A DNA stretch of 36,938 bases from an uncultured Eubacteriales bacterium (GTDB taxonomy: Bacteria; Bacillota; Clostridia; Monoglobales; Monoglobaceae), in assembly GCA_900542675.1 (NCBI GenBank), contig UQOT01000009.1, forward strand, positions 1 through 36,938. The letters run 5' to 3'. This document shows, piece by piece, positions 1 through 7,041 of this stretch. Numbering within the stretch: position 1 is the first letter of the stretch; each line of letters starts with the position of its first letter. A program made the translations under genes and the position numbers. The notes beneath the pieces were generated by a model. The model saw nothing but the letters and a program-made list of their open reading frames with translations. It searched no databases and had not been told where the DNA came from.

Positions 1-181
1 CGCGATTAATCAAATCGGCTCTGAGCTTTCTGAAAAATACGGCATACCGTTTTTACCGTCGGATTTTAAGAAAAAAGAGGGATTTAAACAGTCAATTCTT
101 CTTTCAAAAGAATACAATCTCTACCGCCAAAACTACTGCGGATGTGAATATTCAAAGCAGAACAATAAAAATTTTGTATAA
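1..181 (+). CDS. queH: Epoxyqueuosine reductase QueH, C-terminal end (partial)
   Basis: An open frame enters from the left edge (first full codon at base 2) and stops with TAA at 179-181, giving 59 residues. The C-terminus contains LYRQNYCGCEYS, the Tyr-Arg-Gln-x-Tyr-Cys-Gly-Cys ending typical of QueH (DUF208). QueH reduces epoxyqueuosine to queuosine in the wobble base of GUN-anticodon tRNAs and uses Cys pairs to bind metal or an iron-sulfur cluster. The catalytic N-terminal part lies outside the window. The gene converges with serS. The call rests on the short C-terminal signature only. No clear intrinsic terminator follows; a weak CGCC/GGCG hairpin near 206-220 has no U-tract. Confidence 0.75.
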   Translation, partial: AINQIGSELSEKYGIPFLPSDFKKKEGFKQSILLSKEYNLYRQNYCGCEYSKQNNKNFV

Positions 182-184
182 AAA

Positions 185-200
185 TGTTTCATATGAAACA
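185..200. promoter_or_regulatory. parS: parS-like centromere site, copy 1
   Basis: TGTTTCATATGAAACA is a perfect 16-bp palindrome, identical to the copy upstream of parA at 4080-4095. The Bacillus parS consensus is TGTTNCACGTGAAACA, so only the central CG is replaced by TA. It lies 3 bp after the queH stop, about 3.9 kb from the other copy. ParB would load here as a CTP-dependent clamp. Binding is inferred. Confidence 0.7.
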
Positions 201-268
201 AAACTCGCCGTTTTGGGCGCGCTTAAATTGTTAATAGGCTTAGAATTTGTTGTTGCATTAAAATGTCG

Positions 269-384
269 TGTGTAGGGAGCGTGACTCGGCGCTTCGTACT
301 AAACCAATGGGATGCAGGAATCCTACATTATATGGCGCAAACCTTTAATTTACACGGAACGCCGGGGTCGTCGTTCCCTACACA
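269..384. repeat. MITE-like palindromic repeat, family B long form, copy 1
   Basis: This 116-bp element lies between the convergent queH and serS genes. Its ends are imperfect inverted repeats of about 30 bp (TGTGTAGGGAGCG... and ...CGTTCCCTACACA). Its interior (AAACCAATGGGATGC..., ATTATATGGCGCAAACC) matches the interior of the copy at 26488 (AAACCAATGTGAGGC..., ATTATATAGCGCCAACC). No open frame is supported inside. The two-ended structure with a conserved interior is what a miniature mobile element would show. The rest of 182-398 holds only the parS-like site and AT-rich sequence. Confidence 0.7.
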
Positions 385-398
385 AGTTTATGCTATTA

Positions 399-1667
399 TT
401 ATTTAATAATCTCTACTCCACCCATATACGGAACAAGAATTTCGGGAATTGTGATGCTTCCGTCGGCATTCTGATAATTCTCAAGTATAGCCGCTGTGGT
501 TCTGCCTATTGCAACGCCGCTGCCATTCAGTGTATGAACAAACTGAGCCTTGTCTTTGGGCGAATTCTTATACTTTATATTTGCTCTGCGCGCTTGGAAA
601 TCTTCAAAGTTTGAGCAGGAGGAAATTTCAACATACCTGCCATAGCTCGGCATCCAGACTTCTATGTCATATTTCATTGCCGCGGTAAATCCAAGGTCAC
701 CAATACAAATTTTTACGACTCTGTACGGCAGCTTGAGTCCCTGTAACACATATTCGGCTTCTCCTGTCAGCTTTTCAAGCTCATCATATGAATCCTCCGG
801 CTTTGTAAACTTTACAAGCTCAACCTTGTTAAACTGATGCTGTCTTATAAGTCCTCTTGTATCTCTGCCGGCGCTGCCTGCTTCGGCTCTGAAACAAGCC
901 GTATAAGCGCAGTAGCTGAGCGGAAGATCATCGCCGTTTAAAATTTCATCTCTGTGCATATTCGTAACCGGAACTTCGGCTGTTGGAACAAGAAAATAAT
1001 CTGTATTTGCAACCTTAAATGCATCTTCTTCAAATTTCGGAAGCTGTCCCGTTCCAATCATACTGTTTCTGTGTACCATAAACGGCGGGAAAATTTCTTT
1101 GTATCCACGGCTTGTATGGGTATCAAGAAAATAGTTCATTATAGCTCTTTCAAGTCTTGCACCTAGGTCCTTGTATACGTGAAAACGCGCACCTGTAATT
1201 TTCGCTGCGGTTTCCGCGTCCAAAATATTAAGGTCTTTGCCCAAATCCCAATGCGCTTTAGGCTCAAAGTCGAATTTTGCCGGCTCCATAAACTTTCTTA
1301 TCTCAACGTTATCCTCATCGGTATCACCGTCGGGAACCGTCTCGTTCGGAATATTCGGAATAGTATACATAAGCGTTTGAATTTTTTCATCAAGCACACG
1401 TATCTTTTCGTCGTCCTCTTTAATTGAGTCTGAAAGCTCCTTCATTTTTGCAAATATCTCTGTTGTGTCTTTTCCTTCTTTTTTAAGCTTCGGAATTTCT
1501 TTTGAAACCGAATTTTGCTGAGCCTTCTTCTGCTCCACATCAAACAAAATCTCGCGTCTTTCACTGTCAAGCTTTAAAATTGCGTCTATATCAACTACTT
1601 CTTTGCGCCTTGAAAGCGCCTTTTTTACCTTTTCCGGTTCGGTTCTTATTAATTTAATATCAAGCAT
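399..1667 (-). CDS. serS: Seryl-tRNA synthetase
   Basis: This is a class II aminoacyl-tRNA synthetase that charges tRNA-Ser (and tRNA-Sec where present) with serine in the cytosol. The 422 residues are the usual length. Residues 30-100 form the charged, heptad-rich N-terminal arm that grips the long variable arm of tRNA-Ser. The serine-pocket motif VPTAEVPVTN lies at 227-236, motif 2 (FRAEAGSAGRDTRGL) at about 259-273 and motif 3 (GVAIGRTTAAILENYQ) at 384-399. The ATG at 1667 has an AGGAGG site in front. The gene follows the 142-residue membrane protein by 19 bp and is probably cotranscribed with it. No T-box is present, as the upstream gap is too short. Confidence 0.97.
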   Translation of the reverse strand: MLDIKLIRTEPEKVKKALSRRKEVVDIDAILKLDSERREILFDVEQKKAQQNSVSKEIPKLKKEGKDTTEIFAKMKELSDSIKEDDEKIRVLDEKIQTLMYTIPNIPNETVPDGDTDEDNVEIRKFMEPAKFDFEPKAHWDLGKDLNILDAETAAKITGARFHVYKDLGARLERAIMNYFLDTHTSRGYKEIFPPFMVHRNSMIGTGQLPKFEEDAFKVANTDYFLVPTAEVPVTNMHRDEILNGDDLPLSYCAYTACFRAEAGSAGRDTRGLIRQHQFNKVELVKFTKPEDSYDELEKLTGEAEYVLQGLKLPYRVVKICIGDLGFTAAMKYDIEVWMPSYGRYVEISSCSNFEDFQARRANIKYKNSPKDKAQFVHTLNGSGVAIGRTTAAILENYQNADGSITIPEILVPYMGGVEIIK

Positions 1668-1686
1668 TGTGTTACCCTCCTATTTA

Positions 1687-2115
1687 TTACTGACTGATTT
1701 CAATTATTTTAACAAGCGCATCATAATACGCCTTTTGACTTTCATCAAACGCAGATGCGTCTATAGCTCCAATAGTTTGCTCAGCTCCGGCTTTATCACC
1801 GGCTTCAAGCATATTCCACACAGCGGTTAAAGAATTAAGCTGCGTCTTGTAAGCTTCATATTCTTCGCTTAACGGTTTTGTTTTTTCAAGCTCTTTGCTC
1901 AATTTATAGTTTTCATCTTTTAAAGTTACAAGCTCATTCTGAATACTTTCATTAGCCCGCTCTGTCTCCATTATCCTATTATCAATTTGTTCTTCACGGT
2001 CATCTGCCATTGCGGCAATCAAAATTACAATGATAACACAAATAATCATAATGACCGCGTAGTTCATAATATTATTTTTCTTTTTCGGATCTGTATTTTT
2101 TTTATCTGTTTTCAA
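1687..2115 (-). CDS. Membrane-anchored coiled-coil protein of unknown function
   Basis: I do not recognise a named family. The 142-residue product has a short Lys-rich cytosolic N-terminus, one hydrophobic segment at about residues 17-36, and a charged helical stretch (about 40-85) likely to form a coiled coil. A C-terminal helical pair contains AGDKAGAEQTIGAIDASAF and DESQKAYYDALVKI. That pair resembles the middle of the lipoprotein at 34165-34791, so both may carry the same TPR-like helical module. The start is the TTG at 2113-2115, chosen because AAGAAGGTG sits 6-8 bases upstream; an internal ATG at codon 17 has no such site. It lies between parB and serS and has its own promoter candidate. 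Confidence 0.7.
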   Translation of the reverse strand: MKTDKKNTDPKKKNNIMNYAVIMIICVIIVILIAAMADDREEQIDNRIMETERANESIQNELVTLKDENYKLSKELEKTKPLSEEYEAYKTQLNSLTAVWNMLEAGDKAGAEQTIGAIDASAFDESQKAYYDALVKIIEISQ

Positions 2116-2248
2116 TATTTCACCTTCTTATTCAAAAATAAATAATATTTAGTATATTTAAAAGCAATATGCCTTAAAACTTAAAATTTATGGTTTAAAA
2201 TCGTTTTTACACTTTAAATGACCTATATCATAACTATATAAAAAAATC

Positions 2249-2277
2249 ATTAAATTAGCTATTGTTTTTTAAGTCAA
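2249..2277 (-). promoter_or_regulatory. Sigma-A promoter for the 1687-2115 gene and serS
   Basis: On the minus strand, TTGACT (2272-2277), a 17-bp spacer and TTTAAT (2249-2254) point at the membrane-protein gene, leaving a leader of about 125 nt. The rest of the 192-bp gap after parB is AT-rich. A weak GGTTATAACC hairpin just after parB may be its terminator. Confidence 0.5.
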
Positions 2278-2307
2278 TTTTAAACGGTTATAACCAAAAT
2301 TTTACAA

Positions 2308-3225
2308 TTATTTTTTCAGTTCAAACAAAATTCTTTCCAAATCATCGCGTGAATAATACTCGATTTCTATTTTTCCCTTATTCGCACCTTCGGAAATTTT
2401 TACTTTTGTTCCATAGCGAGAACCAAGCTCGCTTTCAACCTCACTAAAATATTTTTTCATCATACCGCTTATATTTTGCTTATTTTTAGCCGGCTTTTTA
2501 TTATTTAGCCCTGAAATAAGCGCTTCGACCTGCCGAACATTAAGACCATTTTCAATTACGGTTTTTGCAGTCTCAATTTGCTTTTCGTTATCGGTTATAC
2601 CGAGAAGTGTTCGAGCGTGTCCCTGAGTGAGCTTTCCATCTATAACCATCTGCTTTACTTCTTTTGCAAGATTATTCAGCCGCAGTGAATTTGCAATTGC
2701 GCTTCGGCTCTTTCCTATACGTTTTGCCACGTCCTCCTGAGTCATATCACAGCTTTCAATCAGCCTTTTATAACCCTCGGCTTCCTCAATCGGATTTAAA
2801 TCCTCACGCTGAAGATTTTCGATAAGGGCAAGCTCCATAACCTCGGTTTCGGTAAGCTCTCTTACAATACACGGCACTTCTTTAAGCTTAGCCGCTTTAG
2901 ATGCCCTCCAGCGCCGCTCACCCGCGACAATAGTATATGTACCGCTTAAATTCGGTTTAACCAAAATCGGCTGAACCAAACCGTGCTGCTTTATCGACTC
3001 GCTTAATACTTCAAGCTTTTCTTTATCAAATTTCTTTCGCGGCTGATTTTTGTTAGGCTCAATGTCTCTTATTTTTATTATCTTAACAGCGTTTTCCTGT
3101 ATAGCGTCATCATCTTCACCAAGCTGTGCTAAAATATCAAAGCTATCATCGGGCTCAATTCCGGCATTGTCCGCAAGCAGCGCATCAAGCCCTCTGCCGA
3201 GTCCTTTTTTATTTTTTTGAGCCAT
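2308..3225 (-). CDS. parB: Chromosome-partitioning protein ParB (Spo0J)
   Basis: ParB is a CTP-dependent DNA clamp that loads at parS, slides along neighbouring DNA and recruits SMC and ParA near the origin. The 305 residues show the full order. The N-terminal GLGRGLDALL (8-17) stimulates ParA. The CTP-binding motifs are GERRWRA (102-108) and ENLQRE (136-141). The helix-turn-helix lies at about 161-186, and the C-terminal dimerisation domain follows. The GKSRSAIAN recognition region is closer to Spo0J than to the Noc paralogue. GGGGAAG precedes the ATG. It follows parA by 4 bp. The adjacent palindromes differ from canonical parS at the centre, so its DNA specificity deserves a look. Confidence 0.95.
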   Translation of the reverse strand: MAQKNKKGLGRGLDALLADNAGIEPDDSFDILAQLGEDDDAIQENAVKIIKIRDIEPNKNQPRKKFDKEKLEVLSESIKQHGLVQPILVKPNLSGTYTIVAGERRWRASKAAKLKEVPCIVRELTETEVMELALIENLQREDLNPIEEAEGYKRLIESCDMTQEDVAKRIGKSRSAIANSLRLNNLAKEVKQMVIDGKLTQGHARTLLGITDNEKQIETAKTVIENGLNVRQVEALISGLNNKKPAKNKQNISGMMKKYFSEVESELGSRYGTKVKISEGANKGKIEIEYYSRDDLERILFELKK

Positions 3226-3229
3226 CTAA

Positions 3230-4003
3230 TCACTTCCCCTTTTTATTTTTCTTCAAAACTTCATCTGCAAGGCTTTTATAGCACTTAGCACCCTTTGAAT
3301 TTTTATCATATATAACCGCCGGCATACCGTAGCTCGGCGCTTCCGAAAGCCTTACATTCCTTGGAATAACCGTTTTAAATACAGTTGATGCAAAGTATTT
3401 TCTTACTTCTTCAACTACTTGAACCGAAAGGTTTGTCCGCCCGTCAAACATTGTAAGAAGAACGCCTTCAATCATTAAATTTTTATTAAGACTTTTCTTA
3501 ACTCTCTTTATTGTTTTGGTAAGCTGTGACAATCCTTCAAGCGCGTAATATTCGCACTGGATAGGCATTATAACGCTGTCACACGCACAAAAAGCATTAA
3601 GAGTAATAAGTCCGAGCGACGGCGGACAATCTATAATAATAAAATCATAATCATCTTTAACACTGCTCAGCGCATTTTTAAGTCTATATTCACGGTTTTT
3701 CTTATCCGAAAGTTCAATATCTGCGGCTGCAAGGTTCATATCTCCTGCACATATATAAAGGTTATCATATTCTGTCTTTTTAATAACCTCTTCAATTGGC
3801 GTATCTCCTACTATAACATCATAGCTTGTATATTCTGCGCTTTCGGATTTAATTCCGAGTCCGCTTGTCGCATTAGCCTGAGGATCGGTATCAATAATCA
3901 GAACCTTTTTCTTTTTCATTCCGATACAAGCTCCGAGATTAACAGCGGTTGTTGTCTTACCGACACCGCCCTTTTGATTAGCTATTGCTATTACTTTTCC
4001 CAT
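3230..4003 (-). CDS. parA: Chromosome-partitioning ATPase ParA (Soj)
   Basis: This Walker-type ATPase binds DNA non-specifically as an ATP dimer and, with ParB, positions the replication origin; Soj also regulates DnaA. The 257 residues carry the deviant Walker A KGGVGKTT (11-18, with the signature first Lys), the Walker A' stretch IIDTDPQANAT (about 36-46) and Walker B IIIDCPPSLG. The short length without an N-terminal helix-turn-helix is the chromosomal type, not the plasmid type. The ATG at 4003 follows AAGGATG. It is the first gene of the parA-parB unit, with a strong promoter and a parS-like palindrome directly upstream. Confidence 0.96.
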   Translation of the reverse strand: MGKVIAIANQKGGVGKTTTAVNLGACIGMKKKKVLIIDTDPQANATSGLGIKSESAEYTSYDVIVGDTPIEEVIKKTEYDNLYICAGDMNLAAADIELSDKKNREYRLKNALSSVKDDYDFIIIDCPPSLGLITLNAFCACDSVIMPIQCEYYALEGLSQLTKTIKRVKKSLNKNLMIEGVLLTMFDGRTNLSVQVVEEVRKYFASTVFKTVIPRNVRLSEAPSYGMPAVIYDKNSKGAKCYKSLADEVLKKNKKGK

Positions 4004-4035
4004 TTTTATACCATCCTTTTTCTGCTATAAACATT

Positions 4036-4063
4036 ATTATAGCACATATTTCAGATTTTTCAA
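4036..4063 (-). promoter_or_regulatory. Promoter of parA-parB
   Basis: On the minus strand, TTGAAA (4058-4063), a 16-bp spacer and TATAAT (4036-4041) with an extended TG give a strong sigma-A promoter. The parS-like palindrome begins 17 bp upstream of the -35, so ParB spreading from it could repress its own operon (inference). Confidence 0.7.
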
Positions 4064-4079
4064 TAGCCGCGTACAAAAA

Positions 4080-4095
4080 TGTTTCATATGAAACA
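4080..4095. promoter_or_regulatory. parS: parS-like centromere site, copy 2
   Basis: TGTTTCATATGAAACA lies between the rdgB stop and the parA promoter. It is identical over 16 bp, plus the five preceding A residues, to the site at 185-200. Placement next to parAB is usual for parS. The CATATG core in place of CACGTG is the unusual part. Confidence 0.75.
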
Positions 4096-4102
4096 TTAAC
4101 AA

Positions 4103-4702
4103 TTATTTTTTAACAGCCTCATAAAACTTTTTAAGTGCTTGCGACCTGTGACTGATTTTATTTTTTTCACTTTCAGGCATCTGCGCAAGGGATAATTCAA
4201 AATCCGGATAATAGAATATAGGATCATATCCAAATCCGTTGCTACCGAGCTTCTCATCTAATATATATCCGCTGCACTCGCCGCGAAAATACTTAATATT
4301 ATCCGCTTTGTCAGCAAAAGCAATAACACATACAAAATGTGCGGTTCTTTTTTCATACGGTACATTTTTAAGCTCGTCTAAAAGCTTATCTATATTTTCA
4401 CTGTCGGATGCGTTTTCTCCTGCAAACCGCGCCGTATGCACGCCCGGTCTGCCATCTAAATAATCAACACAAAGCCCGCTGTCATCGGCAATTGTCGGAA
4501 GTCCGGTTTCATTAAATACCGCTGCAGCCTTTTTAGCCGCGTTTTCTTCAAATGTATTGCCGTCCTCAATAATTTCAAAATTATCAAGACCCGCTTCACA
4601 TAAAGTAATTATATCATAAAACTCACCAATAATACTTTTTATTTCCTTTGCTTTATGCATATTGTTACTCGCAAGAATAACACGTGGTTTTTTATTATTC
4701 AA
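4103..4702 (-). CDS. rdgB: dITP/XTP pyrophosphatase, RdgB/HAM1 family
   Basis: The enzyme hydrolyses non-canonical purine triphosphates (dITP, XTP) to monophosphates so that they are not incorporated into DNA or RNA. The 199-residue length is typical. Family landmarks are the N-terminal ILASNNMHKAKEI, the acidic metal-binding ADDSGL, the DGRPGVHTARFAG loop, SNGFGYDPIF and the C-terminal KNKISHRSQAL. Its start overlaps the rsmA stop by 8 bases, so the two genes are translationally coupled. The downstream gap contains the parS-like site. Confidence 0.94.
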   Translation of the reverse strand: MNNKKPRVILASNNMHKAKEIKSIIGEFYDIITLCEAGLDNFEIIEDGNTFEENAAKKAAAVFNETGLPTIADDSGLCVDYLDGRPGVHTARFAGENASDSENIDKLLDELKNVPYEKRTAHFVCVIAFADKADNIKYFRGECSGYILDEKLGSNGFGYDPIFYYPDFELSLAQMPESEKNKISHRSQALKKFYEAVKK

Positions 4703-5576
4703 CTGATTTTCCTCCGTTCATTCTAAACAGCTTATTTGAAATTTCAACAAGTGTATCTATTTCTAATTTTTCTCCGCGAATATCCTGTTTAATCTTCATT
4801 TCGTTTAAAATTTCTAAAATATTCGATTTTTCAATATTTATATATGGACTTTTAGTCAGTGAATTAACTAGCGTCTTACGCCTTTGAGAAAATACTGACT
4901 TTATAATTTTAAAGAAAAAGTCTTTGCTTATAGGCTTGTACGGTAAATTTTCATACACTGAAAGCTTAATTACCGTCGAAGTAACCTTCGGCTGCGGAAT
5001 AAAACAGTGCGGAGGCGCAGTACATATAATTTCAGGTTTTGAATAAAACCTGACTGCTACCGAAAGCGCGCCGTAATCCTTTCCGCCCGCGCCCGCAATC
5101 ATACGCTCCGCTACTTCCTTTTGAACCATAAGTGTAAGTGATTTTACATTAAGACTGCTTTCCAAAAAACACATAATAACCGGCGTTGTAATGTAATACG
5201 GCAGATTTGCTACAACAGCAAATTCTTCGCCGCCGAACTCTTCATTCTGAATTTTTTCAAGGTCCGCTTTAAGCACATCGCACATTATAAGCTTAAAATT
5301 ATCAAATTCAGACATTACATCATCAAGTACTGCGCGGAGTTTATTATCTATTTCTATAGAAATAACTTTTTTTGCACGGCGGCAGAGCTCATATGTCAGT
5401 GTTCCCGCGCCGGGACCCACTTCTATAACATTCGTATTTTTATCAATACCCGAACCCTCTACAATATTTTCAAGAACATTTTGGTCAATCAAAAAATTCT
5501 GCCCGAGACTCTTTGAAAATGAAAACCCGTGCTTGTTTAAAACTTTCAAAAGTCCAACCTGACCCGTTAAATCCAT
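4695..5576 (-). CDS. rsmA: 16S rRNA dimethyladenosine transferase RsmA/KsgA
   Basis: It dimethylates the two adjacent adenines of the 16S rRNA helix 45 loop, using S-adenosylmethionine, late in 30S assembly; loss gives kasugamycin resistance. The 293 residues show QNFLID at 26-31, the SAM motif IEVGPGAGTL at 51-60 and the catalytic NLPYYIT at 124-130. The C-terminal helical domain contains the conserved FSQRRKTL. AAAGGGG precedes the ATG. A promoter candidate lies 50-80 bp upstream, and the divergent tRNA promoter lies just beyond it. It is first in the rsmA-rdgB unit. Confidence 0.96.
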   Translation of the reverse strand: MDLTGQVGLLKVLNKHGFSFSKSLGQNFLIDQNVLENIVEGSGIDKNTNVIEVGPGAGTLTYELCRRAKKVISIEIDNKLRAVLDDVMSEFDNFKLIMCDVLKADLEKIQNEEFGGEEFAVVANLPYYITTPVIMCFLESSLNVKSLTLMVQKEVAERMIAGAGGKDYGALSVAVRFYSKPEIICTAPPHCFIPQPKVTSTVIKLSVYENLPYKPISKDFFFKIIKSVFSQRRKTLVNSLTKSPYINIEKSNILEILNEMKIKQDIRGEKLEIDTLVEISNKLFRMNGGKSVE

Positions 5577-5629
5577 AAAAATACCCCTTTAATTATTGTA
5601 TAAATTTCCAAATAGACGCATATAATAGT

Positions 5630-5658
5630 ATTGTATCACAAAAATCCAAATAAAACAA
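5630..5658 (-). promoter_or_regulatory. Promoter of rsmA-rdgB
   Basis: On the minus strand, TTGTTT (5653-5658), 17 bp and TACAAT (5630-5635) with an extended TGA leave a leader of about 45 nt before rsmA. The -10 is good and the -35 weak. Confidence 0.5.
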
Positions 5659-5705
5659 TGATAAGCCTAATAAATACAAAATTTTGAAAAAATTGAGTAA
5701 AGCTA

Positions 5706-5734
5706 TTGACACATAAATATGAAAGTGTTATAAT
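5706..5734 (+). promoter_or_regulatory. Promoter of the tRNA-Leu/tRNA-fMet pair
   Basis: TTGACA (5706-5711), 17 bp and TATAAT (5729-5734) are perfect consensus hexamers at optimal spacing. The promoter ends 24 bp before tRNA-Leu. Confidence 0.85.
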
Positions 5735-5758
5735 AATAAAGCTGTGTGAGTGATTTAC

Positions 5759-5847
5759 GCCGGAGTGGCGGAACTGGCAGACGCCCGGGACTTAAAATCC
5801 CGTGGGATTAATTTCCCGTACCGGTTCGATTCCGGTCTCCGGCACCA
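5759..5847 (+). tRNA. tRNA-Leu (UAA)
   Basis: The acceptor stem GCCGGAG/CTCCGGC is perfect, and the 3' CCA is encoded. The anticodon stem CGGGA/TCCCG closes the loop CTTAAAA, giving anticodon UAA. A long class II variable arm (TGGGATTAATTTCCCGT) and the TTCGATT T-loop complete the fold. The length is 89 nt. It is cotranscribed with the next tRNA. Confidence 0.96.
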
Positions 5848-5863
5848 TACAGATTTAATATAT

Positions 5864-5940
<77 letters not shown>

Positions 5941-5941
5941 T

Positions 5942-5979
5942 ATCGAAGCAAAATGCATTTTGCTTCGATTTTTTATATT
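5942..5979 (+). terminator. Terminator of the tRNA pair
   Basis: A 12-bp stem ATCGAAGCAAAA/TTTTGCTTCGAT with a TGCA loop is followed by a T-run (5969-5974). It begins 2 nt after the tRNA CCA end. Confidence 0.9.
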
Positions 5980-6046
5980 TATAATACAATATAAACATAT
6001 TATATATTTTTTTTGATGAATATAATATATATTAGGTAATTTAAAG

Positions 6047-6226
6047 ATGAATAATACTATTAAAATAAAAAAGAGAGGAGACGACGGATATAAAGTTATC
6101 TCCGTGAGAATAAAAAATATATTAAATAAAATTGATGCAGTAGCTGCAAAGAGCAATCATTCACGAAATAAACTTATAAATATTTTGCTTGAAAATTCAA
6201 TAGAAAATGTTAAAATTGAAGAATAA
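6047..6226 (+). CDS. Small ribbon-helix-helix-like DNA-binding protein
   Basis: An ATG at 6047 opens a 59-residue frame ending in TAA at 6224-6226. A basic N-terminus leads to a beta-strand-like YKVISVRIKN, a helix (ILNKIDAVAAKSN), a turn (HSR) and a second helix (NKLINILLENSIENV). That order and spacing is the Arc/MetJ ribbon-helix-helix fold, whose dimers bind palindromic operators. A weak AGG lies 11 bases upstream of the start. It stands alone between the tRNA terminator and the sufC promoter in AT-rich DNA, and I see no partner toxin gene. The fold is inferred from the pattern; targets are unknown. It is a different sequence from the protein at 13597-13800. Confidence 0.6.
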   Translation: MNNTIKIKKRGDDGYKVISVRIKNILNKIDAVAAKSNHSRNKLINILLENSIENVKIEE

Positions 6227-6232
6227 ATCATA

Positions 6233-6261
6233 TTTACAAAGCTGACCTTATATGTTATAAT
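6233..6261 (+). promoter_or_regulatory. Promoter of sufC-sufB
   Basis: TTTACA (6233-6238), 17 bp and TATAAT (6256-6261) lie about 50 bp ahead of sufC. No obvious IscR-like palindrome is seen. Confidence 0.75.
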
Positions 6262-6312
6262 TTTCACGAAATAAATCAAAATAAATTTATATGTTTTTAT
6301 TGGAGTGATTAA

Positions 6313-7041
6313 ATGCTTGAGCTTAAAAATATAACATGGAAAGCCGATAACAACAAAGAAATTATTAAGGACGTCAGTTTTTCTGTTCCTGACGGTAAGC
6401 TTATTGTTATTACCGGTCCCAACGGCGGCGGAAAGACTACCCTTGCAAAAATTATTGCAGGTATTGAAAGACAATCGTCCGGCTCAATATATTTTGACGG
6501 CAAAGATATTTCAAATTTAGATATAACAGAAAGAGCAAAAGCCGGGATAAGCTTTGCGTTTCAGCAGCCGGTCAGGTTTAAAGGCATAACCGTGCGCCGA
6601 TTGCTTGAGCTTGCATCTGGCAAGGAATTAAACACAGGCGATATATGTGATCTTTTAGGTAAGGTCGGACTTTGCACATACGACTATATTGACCGCGAAA
6701 TAAATTCATCGCTCTCGGGCGGAGAAATTAAGCGTATAGAAATTGCGAGCGTTTTAGCGCGCGATAAAAAGCTTACTATTTTTGACGAGCCTGAAGCAGG
6801 CATTGATTTATGGAGCTTTACCGGACTTATAAAAGTCTTTGAAGAGATGAAAAATAAGCATAACGGTACCCAAATTATAATTTCGCATCAGGAACGGATT
6901 TTGGAAATTGCCGATGAAATTATTGTAATAGCCGACGGAAAAGTCAGAATAAGCGGTACTCAAAAAGATATTATGCCTGTTCTCTTAAATGATGAACACG
7001 AAGTAAAATGTCCCGCAGGAAGGGAGGAAGCTTTGGTATGA
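6313..7041 (+). CDS. sufC: Fe-S cluster assembly ATPase SufC
   Basis: This ABC-type ATPase drives the SufBC scaffold, on which iron-sulfur clusters are built in the cytosol. The 242 residues contain Walker A GPNGGGKT (35-42), Q-loop FQQP (83-86), signature LSGGE (134-138), Walker B LTIFDEPEAGID (154-165) and the switch His in IISHQ (about 190). The Q-loop FQ(Q/Y)P and the lack of membrane or solute-binding partners separate it from transporter ATPases. GGAGTG precedes the ATG. Its TGA stop overlaps the start of sufB in an ATGA arrangement, so the two are translationally coupled. No sufS, sufU or sufD lies nearby. Confidence 0.88.
   Translation: MLELKNITWKADNNKEIIKDVSFSVPDGKLIVITGPNGGGKTTLAKIIAGIERQSSGSIYFDGKDISNLDITERAKAGISFAFQQPVRFKGITVRRLLELASGKELNTGDICDLLGKVGLCTYDYIDREINSSLSGGEIKRIEIASVLARDKKLTIFDEPEAGIDLWSFTGLIKVFEEMKNKHNGTQIIISHQERILEIADEIIVIADGKVRISGTQKDIMPVLLNDEHEVKCPAGREEALV

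Noticed and set aside
312..614. Open frame of 100 codons on the plus strand
   Set aside because: It runs antisense through the 3' end of serS and the repeat, with no ribosome binding site or protein-like pattern.
7008..7037. Upstream start for the SufB-like protein
   Set aside because: The ATG at 7008 lacks a ribosome binding site; the ATG at 7038 overlaps the sufC stop and has GGGAGG upstream.
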